Assembly (NCBI GenBank): GCA_020634615.1
Contig: JACKBI010000018.1
Location: 1-64,000, forward strand
DNA from: Anaerolineales bacterium
GTDB lineage: Bacteria > Chloroflexota > Anaerolineae > JAAEKA01
DNA length: 64,000 nt
Direction of reading: 5' to 3'
The translations under genes were made by a program, and so were the position numbers. Numbering within the stretch: position 1 is the stretch's first letter; each line of letters begins with the position of its first letter. The notes beneath the pieces were generated by a model that ran no database searches, was not told where the DNA came from, and was given only the letters and a program-made list of their open reading frames with translations. This document shows, in pieces, positions 24,614 through 32,712 of the stretch.

Positions 24614-25870
24614 TTACCCCTTCACGCCGCTGCTGGTCGCGCTTTCGATGAAGAAGCGCTGGGCCAGGATGAACAGGATCATGGGGGGAATCACCGAGAT
24701 GGCTGCGCCGGCCAGGACCAGGTTGGGACTGTCAGCCGCGCGGCCGCGCAGTACGTTCAGCGAAAGGGTCAGCACATGGTTGTTGGTGTTGCCGGTGTTG
24801 ATGATCACCAGTGGCCAGAAGAAACTGTTCCAGGCGTAGAGAAACGTGAAGGTCGCCAGCGTCGCCAGCGCAGGCGTCGCGGCCGGGATGAAGATGCGCC
24901 ACAGGATTTGCAGGCGCGACGCGCCGTCGATCAGCGCTGCCTCCTCGATCTCGCGCGGGATGGTCAGGAAAAACTGGCGCATCAGGAAGGTGCCGTAGGC
25001 GGTGAAAACCCACGGGAAGATCAGCGCCGCCAGCCGGTCGGTCCAGCCGATCAGCACCATGAGCTGATAGAGCGGCATGATCAGCACCACGAAGGGGATC
25101 ATGATCGTGCCCAGGTAAAGAACGAACAGCGTGTCGCGACCGGGGAAGCGCAGGCGTGCGAACGCGTACCCGCCCAGTACCGACGTGACCAACTGGCCCA
25201 GCACCACCAGCAGCGTCACCAGCGCAGTGTTGATCAGCGCACGGCTCATGCCGTTCAACTGCAGCACATCGCGGTAGTTCTCCGGGTGCGCGGTCAGTTT
25301 GGAGACCGGCTGGCTGAGGCGCACGTTAGCCAGCGTTTCGATGCTGGTGTTCTCGGGATCGACGAAGCGGCCCAGCGCCGTCTGGTTGATCAGCACCATC
25401 GGGACGATCTGACCGTTGACAGGCACATCGAACAGCGGGCTGGCTGCGCCGTCCACGGTAGCCGTGGCCTGATTGTCTGCGCCGCCGGTGGGCGCGACTT
25501 CGTCGATGGGAACGGTGACGGTGGCGTCCAGGTTGTCCGGTGCAGCGTAGATGCCGACGCGCACCGTGTTTTCCACCAACGCCATCTCCCGTTGCTGCCC
25601 GTCCACCTCGATCTCGTAGAGCGGCAGCGGTTTGTCGTAGCCGGCCAGTTCAACTGAGACCGGCGCGCGCGGCAGCAGCCGCGGCGGGTAAGAAAACGTG
25701 TCGGCTGGCAGCTTGAGCGACGTGGCCAGCATCACCAGGAAGGGGAAGATGACAATGACGCCAAAGACGATGAGCACCGTGTAAGCCGCAATGTAGCTGA
25801 TGGCCTTGCGCAGGCGGTACGAACGGCGCGGCGGGTTGTAGGTGGACGCGGTGGCTGCTTGCTGTGTCAT
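24614..25870 (-). CDS. Sugar ABC transporter permease, MalG-type, with large extracytoplasmic insert
   Basis: A 418-residue inner-membrane permease. TM1 is at about 28-50; TM2-6 are in the C-terminal half, with the ATPase-contact EAA loop IEEAALIDGASRLQILWRIF. Between TM1 and the usual NYRD segment lies an insert at about 66-193 with two similar stretches (PLYEIEVDGQQREMALV and PLFDVPVNGQIVPMVLI, the second running into RFVDPEN). Ordinary MalG proteins of about 280 residues lack it. ATG 25870 has GAGGAGG upstream. It follows the MalF gene by 13 bases and completes the importer with the 27647 binding protein. No ATPase gene is present. Confidence 0.87.
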   Translation of the reverse strand: MTQQAATASTYNPPRRSYRLRKAISYIAAYTVLIVFGVIVIFPFLVMLATSLKLPADTFSYPPRLLPRAPVSVELAGYDKPLPLYEIEVDGQQREMALVENTVRVGIYAAPDNLDATVTVPIDEVAPTGGADNQATATVDGAASPLFDVPVNGQIVPMVLINQTALGRFVDPENTSIETLANVRLSQPVSKLTAHPENYRDVLQLNGMSRALINTALVTLLVVLGQLVTSVLGGYAFARLRFPGRDTLFVLYLGTIMIPFVVLIMPLYQLMVLIGWTDRLAALIFPWVFTAYGTFLMRQFFLTIPREIEEAALIDGASRLQILWRIFIPAATPALATLATFTFLYAWNSFFWPLVIINTGNTNNHVLTLSLNVLRGRAADSPNLVLAGAAISVIPPMILFILAQRFFIESATSSGVKG

Positions 25871-25883
25871 GATCGATTCCTCC

Positions 25884-27545
25884 TCACGCCTCGTAGGCGC
25901 CGCCGCGCTGCCGGCGGAACTGGATGACGGTGGCCGCGAAGATGACCAGGAAGAGCACCCAGGCGATGGCCGATGCATAGCCCTGCCGGAAACGCTGGAA
26001 GCCGTTCTGGTAGAGGTAAAGCACCATACTCAACGTTGAATTGTTGGGGCCGCCCGGCGGGTTGGTCATGATGAAGATCGGCTCGAAGACCTGGAACGCC
26101 TGAATCAGCGTCGTGGTCAGCACGAAGACCGTGGTCGGTCCCAGCAGCGGCAAGGTCACGTTGCGGAACTGCGCCCAGGTGCCCGCGCCGTCCACCGTGG
26201 CTGCCTCGTAGAGCACCTTCGGGATGTTCTGCATGCCGGCCACAAACAGCACGGTGTTGAAGCCGATGGTCTGCCAGGCGACCATCAGCGCCACCGACAG
26301 CAGCGCTGTATCCGCGCTGGAAAGCCAACGCATCTGCGGATCAGCGATGGCCAGCCCGGTCAGGCCATTGACGGCGCCGATGCCCGACGTGATGGCGTAG
26401 TTGATCCAACCTACCGCCGCGTTGTACATCCACTGCCAGATCAGCGACACGCCGACCACCGCGGCCACGCTGGGAATGAAATAAACCGCCCGGAAAAACT
26501 TCATGCCGGGCAGCTTGCTGTTCAGAATGGTCCCTACCAGCAGCGCCGGGATCACGCTCAGCGGCACGGCGATCAGACAGAAGACAACCGTGTTGCGTAT
26601 CGACAGCCAGAAAAGCTTGTCCTGCGCGCCGACGATGAAACTCTTGCCCAGTATCGAAAAGCGAAACAGCTCATCGAAGATCGACGTGTTGATGACCTCA
26701 GTGGCCAGTTGCGTCGGCGAGCTGAGCTGGGCAAAGGTCATATGCAGCAGGCGGGCATAGTTTTCCAGCCCGACCCAGTCGCGTGTGCCAAAAGCGTCCC
26801 AGTTGGTGAAGCTGGTGTAGAGCGAAAGCAACAGCGGTCCGGCGAAGAAGAGCAGAAAGCCGAGGAAGTTGGGCGAAAGAAACAGATAGCCGCTCAAGGT
26901 CTCGGAGCGGGCGTTGTTGACACCCATGACTTCGGCGACCGGCTGCCGCCACATGGCCCAGAACATGACGCCAAAGAGGATCAAGCCGAGCAATAAGGCC
27001 ATCCGCACCGGCTGGAGGATCTCGCTTGCCAGCGCCGGAATGCCGGAAAAGTTGATGATTGCCAGCACAAACAGCAGCAGGCCGGCCAGCATGATGATGT
27101 TGCCAACCCGCTGGAAGGACCGCTGCCGCTGTGGGAACTGCTCAAAGCGGTCGCCGAACGATCGGATGAAATAGCCGACGAAGGAGATCAGCAGAAAGGG
27201 CAGTCCCCGGCCGAAGCGTTGGGCCAGGTCGTCGATGCCGGTGAAGGCGCCGATCATGTCCAGCAGCAGGGCGGTGCAGGTGAGGAACCCCAGGTAGTTG
27301 ACCACCAGCGAAATCGATCGCCCGCGGTGATCACGGCGATGGATGAGCGGCACGGTCGTCGCGCTTAACAGCGCCAACACCAGCAGCACGCCTGCGACGG
27401 CGAAGCGCAGCCCGCCATTGATGCCTGTGAAGGCGACATATACCGCGACTAGACCGGCTACTGCCAGCAGCCCGTGCCAAAGCATCAGGACGAGCAGCCA
27501 CGTGTCAGTGCGTGAGCGACTGGCAGGCATGGTCATGGTTGTCAT
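25884..27545 (-). CDS. Sugar ABC transporter permease, MalF-type, with N-terminal membrane extension
   Basis: A 553-residue permease, much longer than the usual 290-330. Residues about 15-215 carry about six predicted membrane helices (for example LVLMLWHGLLAVAGLVAVYVAF, LRFAVAGVLLVLALL) unrelated to the transport core. The core begins at about 220 (SGYLFLSPNFLGFLLFFAGPLLLSLYTSFTNWD) and includes YEAATVDGAGTWAQFRNVTLPLL, the EAA loop. AAGGAGC lies before ATG 27545. It pairs with the MalG gene downstream. Confidence 0.87.
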   Translation of the reverse strand: MTTMTMPASRSRTDTWLLVLMLWHGLLAVAGLVAVYVAFTGINGGLRFAVAGVLLVLALLSATTVPLIHRRDHRGRSISLVVNYLGFLTCTALLLDMIGAFTGIDDLAQRFGRGLPFLLISFVGYFIRSFGDRFEQFPQRQRSFQRVGNIIMLAGLLLFVLAIINFSGIPALASEILQPVRMALLLGLILFGVMFWAMWRQPVAEVMGVNNARSETLSGYLFLSPNFLGFLLFFAGPLLLSLYTSFTNWDAFGTRDWVGLENYARLLHMTFAQLSSPTQLATEVINTSIFDELFRFSILGKSFIVGAQDKLFWLSIRNTVVFCLIAVPLSVIPALLVGTILNSKLPGMKFFRAVYFIPSVAAVVGVSLIWQWMYNAAVGWINYAITSGIGAVNGLTGLAIADPQMRWLSSADTALLSVALMVAWQTIGFNTVLFVAGMQNIPKVLYEAATVDGAGTWAQFRNVTLPLLGPTTVFVLTTTLIQAFQVFEPIFIMTNPPGGPNNSTLSMVLYLYQNGFQRFRQGYASAIAWVLFLVIFAATVIQFRRQRGGAYEA

Positions 27546-27600
27546 GGGGCGTGCTCCTTATTGGGTGCTGTGCGGGTTGGCGCGGAAAGTGAAGCGAGGA

Positions 27601-27635
27601 AGGTGACAGTCACCTTTCGGCAGTGACTGTCACCT
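27601..27635 (-). repeat. Hairpin between binding-protein and permease genes
   Basis: Perfect 13-bp arms AGGTGACAGTCAC (27601-27613) and complement (27623-27635) with a 9-base loop lie just after the binding-protein stop. On the minus strand it would reduce read-through into the permeases or protect the 3' end of the binding-protein message. Confidence 0.65.
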
Positions 27636-27646
27636 GGGAGGTAAAC

Positions 27647-29041
27647 CTACTGGCTGAATGCCTTGCCAGCCTCGTCGCAGATGGTAGCGGCGAACTGGTC
27701 GATGGTCTCCTGGCCGGTCATCAGCGCCGAGACGCGGGCGTCCATGACCGACACGAAGTCAGGCCAACTGCCGGCCCACAGCGGCCCTTCGGCCACCGCG
27801 TTGTCCTGCAGGCCGTTGATGAATGCCTGATTATTGGCCGGCGGGGTGAAGGTCAAGAAGGCGTCGATAGCCTCCTGGCTGACCCGGCTGGGGATGTTGG
27901 CGCCCATCGAGGAGATCTTGGCCTGCACATCGGCCTCTGTCAACGCCTGGGCCAACTTCCACGCTTCTTCCGGGTGCGCTGTATTGGCATTTACCGCGTA
28001 GGCGCCCCAGAACTGCCAGTTGCCCGCGTCGCCGGCCGGTCCCTGGGGCAGCTCGACGACATCCCAGTCGAATTCGACGGTGCGGGTGCCGGGGGTGGCC
28101 CAGCGACCGTTCTGGAACATGGCAACCTTGCCGGCGCGGTAGGGCGGCTCACTGTCTTCGCCATAGGGAACAGCCACGTCGTGGACCTGATAGATGTCCT
28201 GCTCGAACTGCAGGCCGGCCAGCGACTCGGGTGAGTTCAGGTTGCAAGCGGTTTGATCGGCGTTGTAGAAGCCGCCGCCAGCGGCGTTCATCCAGGTGCC
28301 GTAGGGACCCCACCACGCATTGGCGCCGTAGCCGTAGATGTCACTCCCCAGCGCGCGTACCTTCTGCGCGGTCTCCAGGAACGCGTCCCAGGTCCACTCG
28401 CCCTTGGCTGCCAGCTCGCGCGGGTCGGTTGCGCCCGCTTCAGCCAGCAGGTCGTTGTTCAGGTAGAGGACGAAGGTCGAAACGTCGCGTGGCAGACCCC
28501 ACAGCGCGCCGCTGTCTGCGCCTTCGGCGTTGGTGTCGGGGTTGTGGGTCAGGGCGGCCATCGGCCCGGCGTAGAAGTCGTCAATGTTGAAGCCGTCGGT
28601 CATGCTTGCCTGGTCGGCCAGATTGAGGATCAGGCCGCGCTTGGCAAAGTCGCCGACATCGGATCCCGGGATCCAGAAGACGTCCGGGGCAGTGCCGGCG
28701 CCGATCTCGGTCTTGAGCACGTCCTGATAGCTGGAGCTCTCGCTGCCGCCCGGCTCGTAGCTCAGGGTAATGCCCTCAAGTTTGGCATCCAGCTCATCGC
28801 TGATGCTGGCATAGACGTCGGCCTCTTCCTGGTTGTCGGGACGGGTCCGCCAGCGCAACGCGACCTCCTCCATGGCGGGCGCTTCGGTGGGTTGCTCGAC
28901 AGCGGGCGCCTCAGTGGCTGCCGGCGCTTCGGTTGCCGCCGGTGCGGCCGGCGCGGGAGTGGCTGCCGGCGCACAGGCGCTCAGCAGCATGCTAGCTACC
29001 AACAGCAGGCTGGAAAAAACGAAAATCAATCGGCGATTCAT
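27647..29041 (-). CDS. Sugar-binding lipoprotein of an ABC importer (family 1 extracellular SBP)
   Basis: A 464-residue lipoprotein: signal peptide MNRRLIFVFSSLLLVASMLLSAC with lipobox LLSAC, then an Ala/Pro/Thr/Glu linker to about 58. The mature part has the family 1 binding-protein pattern: SYQDVLKTEIGAGTAPDVFWIPGS, LNNDLLAEAGATDP, GEWTWDAFLETAQKV and AYAVNANTAHPEEAWKLAQAL. It would capture the oligosaccharide for the MalF/MalG pair; the GH35 enzyme in the operon suggests a beta-galactoside. ATG 29041 is preceded by AGGAGGAG. It is the first structural gene after the LacI gene. Confidence 0.88.
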   Translation of the reverse strand: MNRRLIFVFSSLLLVASMLLSACAPAATPAPAAPAATEAPAATEAPAVEQPTEAPAMEEVALRWRTRPDNQEEADVYASISDELDAKLEGITLSYEPGGSESSSYQDVLKTEIGAGTAPDVFWIPGSDVGDFAKRGLILNLADQASMTDGFNIDDFYAGPMAALTHNPDTNAEGADSGALWGLPRDVSTFVLYLNNDLLAEAGATDPRELAAKGEWTWDAFLETAQKVRALGSDIYGYGANAWWGPYGTWMNAAGGGFYNADQTACNLNSPESLAGLQFEQDIYQVHDVAVPYGEDSEPPYRAGKVAMFQNGRWATPGTRTVEFDWDVVELPQGPAGDAGNWQFWGAYAVNANTAHPEEAWKLAQALTEADVQAKISSMGANIPSRVSQEAIDAFLTFTPPANNQAFINGLQDNAVAEGPLWAGSWPDFVSVMDARVSALMTGQETIDQFAATICDEAGKAFSQ

Positions 29042-29124
29042 GGTGGTCTCCTCCTAAGAGAGTCTTGAAACAGGTGTTGACGTGCAAGTCATACGGTGGT
29101 CAGGGAGCGCCCAGACATACCATC

Positions 29125-29244
29125 GGTGGTTGGCTCGGTCAGGAGACCGGCCATAGCAGCAACTGGTGGTTAGCTCGGTCAGGAGACCGGCCAAAGCCGC
29201 AACTGGTGGTTGGCTCGGTCAGGACACCGGCCAAAGTGGCAGCT
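29125..29244. repeat. Three 40-bp tandem repeats
   Basis: Units at 29125-29164, 29165-29204 and 29205-29244 share GGTGGTTGGCTCGGTCAGGA then GACCGGCC with a few changes. Each contains a small dyad GGTC-AGGA-GACC. They fill much of the 291-base gap between the LacI and binding-protein genes; nothing else was recognised there except the ribosome-binding site. Confidence 0.85.
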
Positions 29245-29332
29245 AACTGTTAGACGCGTCCGTAGCGGTGCGCTCCTTGCGAAGCAGGTTGGCGGTTTGG
29301 CGTTGCTTTTTGATCACTTCCTTTCGCTGGGG

Positions 29333-30331
29333 TCAGGTGGATTGGCGCACCACGAGTTCAGCCGGCAGCAGCAGATGTTGTCGTGGAGCGTCAGGCTGTT
29401 CGATGGCCTGGATCACAAGCTGCGCCGCCTGCCGGCCAATGGCGTACAGATCCTGGCGCAGAGTCGTCAGCGGCGGATCGAAGTAGGACGCCAGCGGCAT
29501 GTCGTCAACGCCGATGACGGCCAGATCCTGAGGAATGTCCAGCCCGCGGTCGCGCGCCGCGCGCAACACGCCGACTGCCATACGGTCGTTCTGAGCGAAG
29601 ATGGCTGTCGGCGGGGAGTCGAGTTCGAGCAGCCTGGTGAGGGCCCGGTAGCCCGACGTTGCCGACCAGTCGCCTTCCATCACCAGCGCGTTGTCGCAGG
29701 AAACGCCGGCGTCGGTCAGCGCTGCCTGGTATCCTTCCAGCCGGTCCTGCGTGCAATCCTCCATCGCCGGCCCGCAGATGACGCCAATGCGCCGATGGCC
29801 GCGTGCCAGTAGATGCTGCGTGGCAAGCCGGCCCGCGCCAACGTCGTCCAGCGCGACCGAATCGACGCTTTCCTCGCGTGGCCGGGCGCCAACAAAGACG
29901 GTCGGCACTGCGTGAGGAAGCAGCGTGAAACGATCGTCGGCGTATGGGTTGATCACCATCAGTCCCTCGGTGCGCCGGCTGGTGATCATCTGGTCTATCA
30001 ATCTGTCAAAGGTCGATTCGTCTGGCGCGGAGGCCGAAAACAGGTAGTAGCCGTGCTGGCGTGCTTCCTGTTCAGCGCCCTCGATGATGCAGGCAAATGT
30101 ATAGTCGGTCAGGTTGGGGGAGAGGCAAGTCAGGGTGTGCGTGCTGCCGGTGGCCATGAACTGGGCAATCGCGTTGGCGCGAAAACCCAGTTCGGCGATG
30201 GCCGCCTCGACACGCGCCTGGGTAGCAGGCCGAACGCCGCCGCTGCTGTTGATGACGCGTGAGACGGTCTGGTAGGAGACACCAGCGCGGGCTGCAACAT
30301 CACGGATGGTGGGACGGCTTTGATCTGCCAT
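29333..30331 (-). CDS. LacI-family transcriptional regulator of the GH35 operon
   Basis: A 332-residue LacI/GalR repressor. The N-terminal helix-turn-helix is PTIRDVAARAGVSYQTVSRVIN with hinge helix ATQARVEAAIAELGFRANAIAQFM; the periplasmic-binding-like core includes TLTCLSPNLTDYTFACIIEGAE, RTEGLMVINP, GHRRIGVICGP, AIFAQNDRMAVGVLRAARDRGLDIPQDLAVIGVDD and PLTTLRQDLYAIGRQAAQLV. It sits directly upstream of the importer operon on the same strand. Two tandem palindromic operators overlap its own promoter start, so autorepression is expected; I do not see the same operator before the binding-protein gene. Confidence 0.9.
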   Translation of the reverse strand: MADQSRPTIRDVAARAGVSYQTVSRVINSSGGVRPATQARVEAAIAELGFRANAIAQFMATGSTHTLTCLSPNLTDYTFACIIEGAEQEARQHGYYLFSASAPDESTFDRLIDQMITSRRTEGLMVINPYADDRFTLLPHAVPTVFVGARPREESVDSVALDDVGAGRLATQHLLARGHRRIGVICGPAMEDCTQDRLEGYQAALTDAGVSCDNALVMEGDWSATSGYRALTRLLELDSPPTAIFAQNDRMAVGVLRAARDRGLDIPQDLAVIGVDDMPLASYFDPPLTTLRQDLYAIGRQAAQLVIQAIEQPDAPRQHLLLPAELVVRQST

Positions 30332-30376
30332 GGTGACTGCTTCGTCGACCTTGTTTGGTTGCGTAACTGGGAAGAA

Positions 30377-30406
30377 TGTGACCGGTCACAATTGTGACCG
30401 GTCACA
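30377..30406. promoter_or_regulatory. Two tandem 14-bp LacI operators
   Basis: TGTGACCGGTCACA occurs perfectly twice, at 30377-30390 and 30393-30406, centre to centre 16 bases. They lie just downstream of the -10 box of the LacI gene promoter (minus strand), the expected place for repression. Confidence 0.8.
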
Positions 30407-30434
30407 TTATAGCAAACCACCTGGCTGTTGTCAA
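30406..30434 (-). promoter_or_regulatory. Consensus sigma70 promoter of the LacI gene
   Basis: On the minus strand TTGACA (30434-30429), 17 bases, TATAAT (30411-30406). A perfect match to consensus, immediately followed by the two operators. Confidence 0.8.
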
Positions 30435-30452
30435 TACCCAATTTTGCCCGCT

Positions 30453-30480
30453 TTGCCTGGCGAGCAATCTCCGCTATAAT
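30453..30480 (+). promoter_or_regulatory. Promoter of the 161-aa gene and LysE exporter
   Basis: TTGCCT (30453-30458), 16 bases, TATAAT (30475-30480). It is divergent from the LacI promoter. Confidence 0.5.
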
Positions 30481-30521
30481 CGCGCCAAAATGCGTGAGTT
30501 TGAGGCATGCAGGAGGATGAA

Positions 30522-31007
30522 ATGGAGACCGAACCGCAGCAGGAAACAATTGCCGTCTGGCAACGCTGGTTCGCCGTTGAGTGCAACAACCGGGCCTGGA
30601 AACTGACGACGGAGCCGCAGCGCAGCGCCAACGACGACCGCGAGATGCTGGATGCCGCACACGCGGCGTCGTTTCATTGGGGCAAGATCGGCACCGACGT
30701 GAACCGCGCCCGCGCCGATGTCACGTTGGCGCATGTTCATGCCTTGCTGGGCAACGGCGCGCAGGCGTTGGCATACGCGCAGGCTTGTCTGGTCTTTTTC
30801 GAGGCTGGCAACGGCGAGGACTGGGATCTGGCGTTTGCGCATCTGGAGATGGCGCTGGCCGCGGCAACTCTTGGCGACGCCGCGTTGCACGCCGCGCACT
30901 ACAGCGCGGCGCAGCAGGCGGGTGCAGCCATCGATGATGCCGAGGATCGCGAGGTATTCCTGGCCGAGTTGGCGCGCATCCCTGACCGCGTCGCCAGTTC
31001 GGCTTAG
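30522..31007 (+). CDS. Hypothetical helical (TPR-like) protein
   Basis: A 161-residue protein. The start is ATG 30522, five bases after AGGAGG; the in-frame ATG 30507 lies before that site. The sequence NRARADVTLAHVHALLGNGAQALAYAQACLVFFEAG, EDWDLAFAHLEMALAAATLGDAALHAAHYSAAQQAG has the alternating helix spacing of tetratricopeptide-like proteins. No catalytic motif. It overlaps the LysE gene by one base (TAGTG), so they form an operon. Function unknown. Confidence 0.65.
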   Translation: METEPQQETIAVWQRWFAVECNNRAWKLTTEPQRSANDDREMLDAAHAASFHWGKIGTDVNRARADVTLAHVHALLGNGAQALAYAQACLVFFEAGNGEDWDLAFAHLEMALAAATLGDAALHAAHYSAAQQAGAAIDDAEDREVFLAELARIPDRVASSA

Positions 31008-31633
31008 TGGACTTCGCCATCTTCGTCCGCGGCGTCGCCATCGGGTTGGCCATCGCCGCGCCGGTCGGGCCCATCGGCGTGCTCTGTATCCGGCGCACGC
31101 TGGCCGAAGGGCGGCTGGCCGGCTTTGTCACCGGGCTGGGCGCGGCCACCGCCGACACGGTCTACGGCGCGGTGGCCGCGTTTGGGCTGACGGCGGTGTC
31201 GGCGTTTCTGGTCAGCCAGCAGGACTGGCTGCGACTGATCGGCGGCGCGTTCCTTCTTTATCTCGGGATACGAACCTTTTTGACCCGGCCAATGCCTCAA
31301 ACTGCCGTCCGCGACGACAAATCTTCGAGAACACTGGCCGGAGACTACGCCTCGACCTTTCTGCTGACCATCACCAATCCGCTGACGATCATCTCGTTTG
31401 CGGCGGTGTTTGCCGGGCTGGGACTGGGCAGCGGCTATGACGATCTGGGATCTGCGCTGCTGCTGGTGGCCGGTGTTTTCACGGGGTCTGCCCTCTGGTG
31501 GCTATTGCTGAGCGGCGGGGTCAGCCTGCTGCGCGGCCGGATCACCGAAAATGGCCTGCGTTGGGTGAATCGGGTGTCTGGTGTGATCATCACCGTTTTC
31601 GGCGTCGTTGCGCTGGCAAGCCTGGCGGGGTGA
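31007..31633 (+). CDS. LysE/RhtB-family amino-acid exporter
   Basis: A 208-residue inner-membrane exporter with six predicted helices. The signature FVRGVAIGLAIAAPVGPIGVLCIRRTLAEGRLAGFVTGLGAATADTVYGAVAA is the LysE family N-terminus, including the GPIG motif; FLLTITNPLTIISFAAVFAGLG is the second half signature. It would export an amino acid or small metabolite. The start is GTG 31007, overlapping the upstream stop codon. It ends 21 bases from the stop of a convergent gene. Confidence 0.86.
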   Translation: MDFAIFVRGVAIGLAIAAPVGPIGVLCIRRTLAEGRLAGFVTGLGAATADTVYGAVAAFGLTAVSAFLVSQQDWLRLIGGAFLLYLGIRTFLTRPMPQTAVRDDKSSRTLAGDYASTFLLTITNPLTIISFAAVFAGLGLGSGYDDLGSALLLVAGVFTGSALWWLLLSGGVSLLRGRITENGLRWVNRVSGVIITVFGVVALASLAG

Positions 31634-31654
31634 CCTTCTGTTCGCCATTGGTGC

Positions 31655-32629
31655 TCAGTTCAACCGGCTGCGGTACCAGTCAACGGTGGCGCTGATGCCC
31701 TGCTCCAGCGGGGTAAACGATCCACCGAACGCCTGGCGAAACTTGCTGTCATCGACGACGTACGGCTCGGCGAACTCGTAGTACATCTCCTTCATCTCGC
31801 GCACGTCGGGGACAAACAGACCCAGCAGCGTCAGCATGCCGCGGCCGGCCGTTCGTACCTTGACCGGCTGTCCCACCGCCTGCTCGACGATGTTGAGGAA
31901 TTCCTGCGTCGACTTCGTGGGCGCGTTGGGCACGTGCCATACCTGTCCCAGCGACTCGTCGTGTTCGGCCAGGGTTACCAGCGCGTCCCCGAAATCGCCG
32001 ATGTACGAATATGTGTGCGGGAGGTTGATGTCGCCCATTGCATTGATGGTTTTGCCTTGCAGCGCAGCATCGAAGACGATGTCGCCGACCGCTGAGCCTT
32101 CGACACGCGGACCGTAGAAGTCGCTGGCCCGGCCGATGGCTACCCGAACCTTGCCGCTGTTGTGAGCGTCCAGCAGGAACTGCGCCATTTCAGCCCGGGT
32201 GCGGCCTTTGCGGCCGGTGGCGGCGTAAGGCAGATCCTCACTGATTGGCGCGCCGCCAGTCGGGCCGTACATATACAGGTTGTCGCCGACGATCAGGCGG
32301 GCGCCTGTCCGTGCAACGCCCTCGACGATGCCCTCGACGATGGGCGGGAACTTTTCCGGCCACTCGCTGTATTCCGGCTGCGCGCACTGGAACACCACCG
32401 CCGCGCCTTCGGTCACACGGGCCACATCATCGGGGTTGGTGGCGTCGCCTTTGACGACGGTGATGCCTGCCGGCAGCGTCTCGTGGACTTCGCCGCGGCG
32501 GTTGACAATCGTAATGTTCGTGTAGCCGCGCGCGACCAGCGCGTCCATAACGGACAGTCCCAAAGGACCTGCGCCGAAGATTACCTGCTTTGCCTGCTTG
32601 TCGATGCCTGTACCGTTCGTGTTCGTCAT
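31655..32629 (-). CDS. NAD-dependent epimerase/dehydratase family protein
   Basis: A 324-residue extended SDR-like protein: KQVIFGAGPLGLSVMDALVARG is the dinucleotide loop (G-A-G-P-L-G), then AAVVFQCAQPEYSEW, RLIVGDNLYMYGPTGGAPISED and AIGRASDFYGPRVEGSAVGD, typical of NAD-dependent epimerase/dehydratase proteins. Tyr in NLYMYG is near the catalytic position but the usual YxxxK is altered. Substrate unknown. A MerR-type promoter (32682-32712) overlaps the 3' end of the MerR gene just upstream, so it is likely the regulated target. Confidence 0.78.
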   Translation of the reverse strand: MTNTNGTGIDKQAKQVIFGAGPLGLSVMDALVARGYTNITIVNRRGEVHETLPAGITVVKGDATNPDDVARVTEGAAVVFQCAQPEYSEWPEKFPPIVEGIVEGVARTGARLIVGDNLYMYGPTGGAPISEDLPYAATGRKGRTRAEMAQFLLDAHNSGKVRVAIGRASDFYGPRVEGSAVGDIVFDAALQGKTINAMGDINLPHTYSYIGDFGDALVTLAEHDESLGQVWHVPNAPTKSTQEFLNIVEQAVGQPVKVRTAGRGMLTLLGLFVPDVREMKEMYYEFAEPYVVDDSKFRQAFGGSFTPLEQGISATVDWYRSRLN

Positions 32630-32681
32630 GATTGTGTCTCCTGTTGCTCATCCAGCGGATGTGATTGATGTTGTTGGCTAC

Positions 32682-32712
32682 AGGGTACACGTTGACACAG
32701 TGTCAGAGTCAA
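32682..32712 (-). promoter_or_regulatory. MerR-type promoter of the dehydrogenase gene
   Basis: On the minus strand TTGACT (32712-32707), a 19-base spacer and TACCCT (32687-32682). The spacer contains the dyad TGACAC-N-GTGTCA. The same -35 and spacer start occur before the MerR gene itself. Confidence 0.7.
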
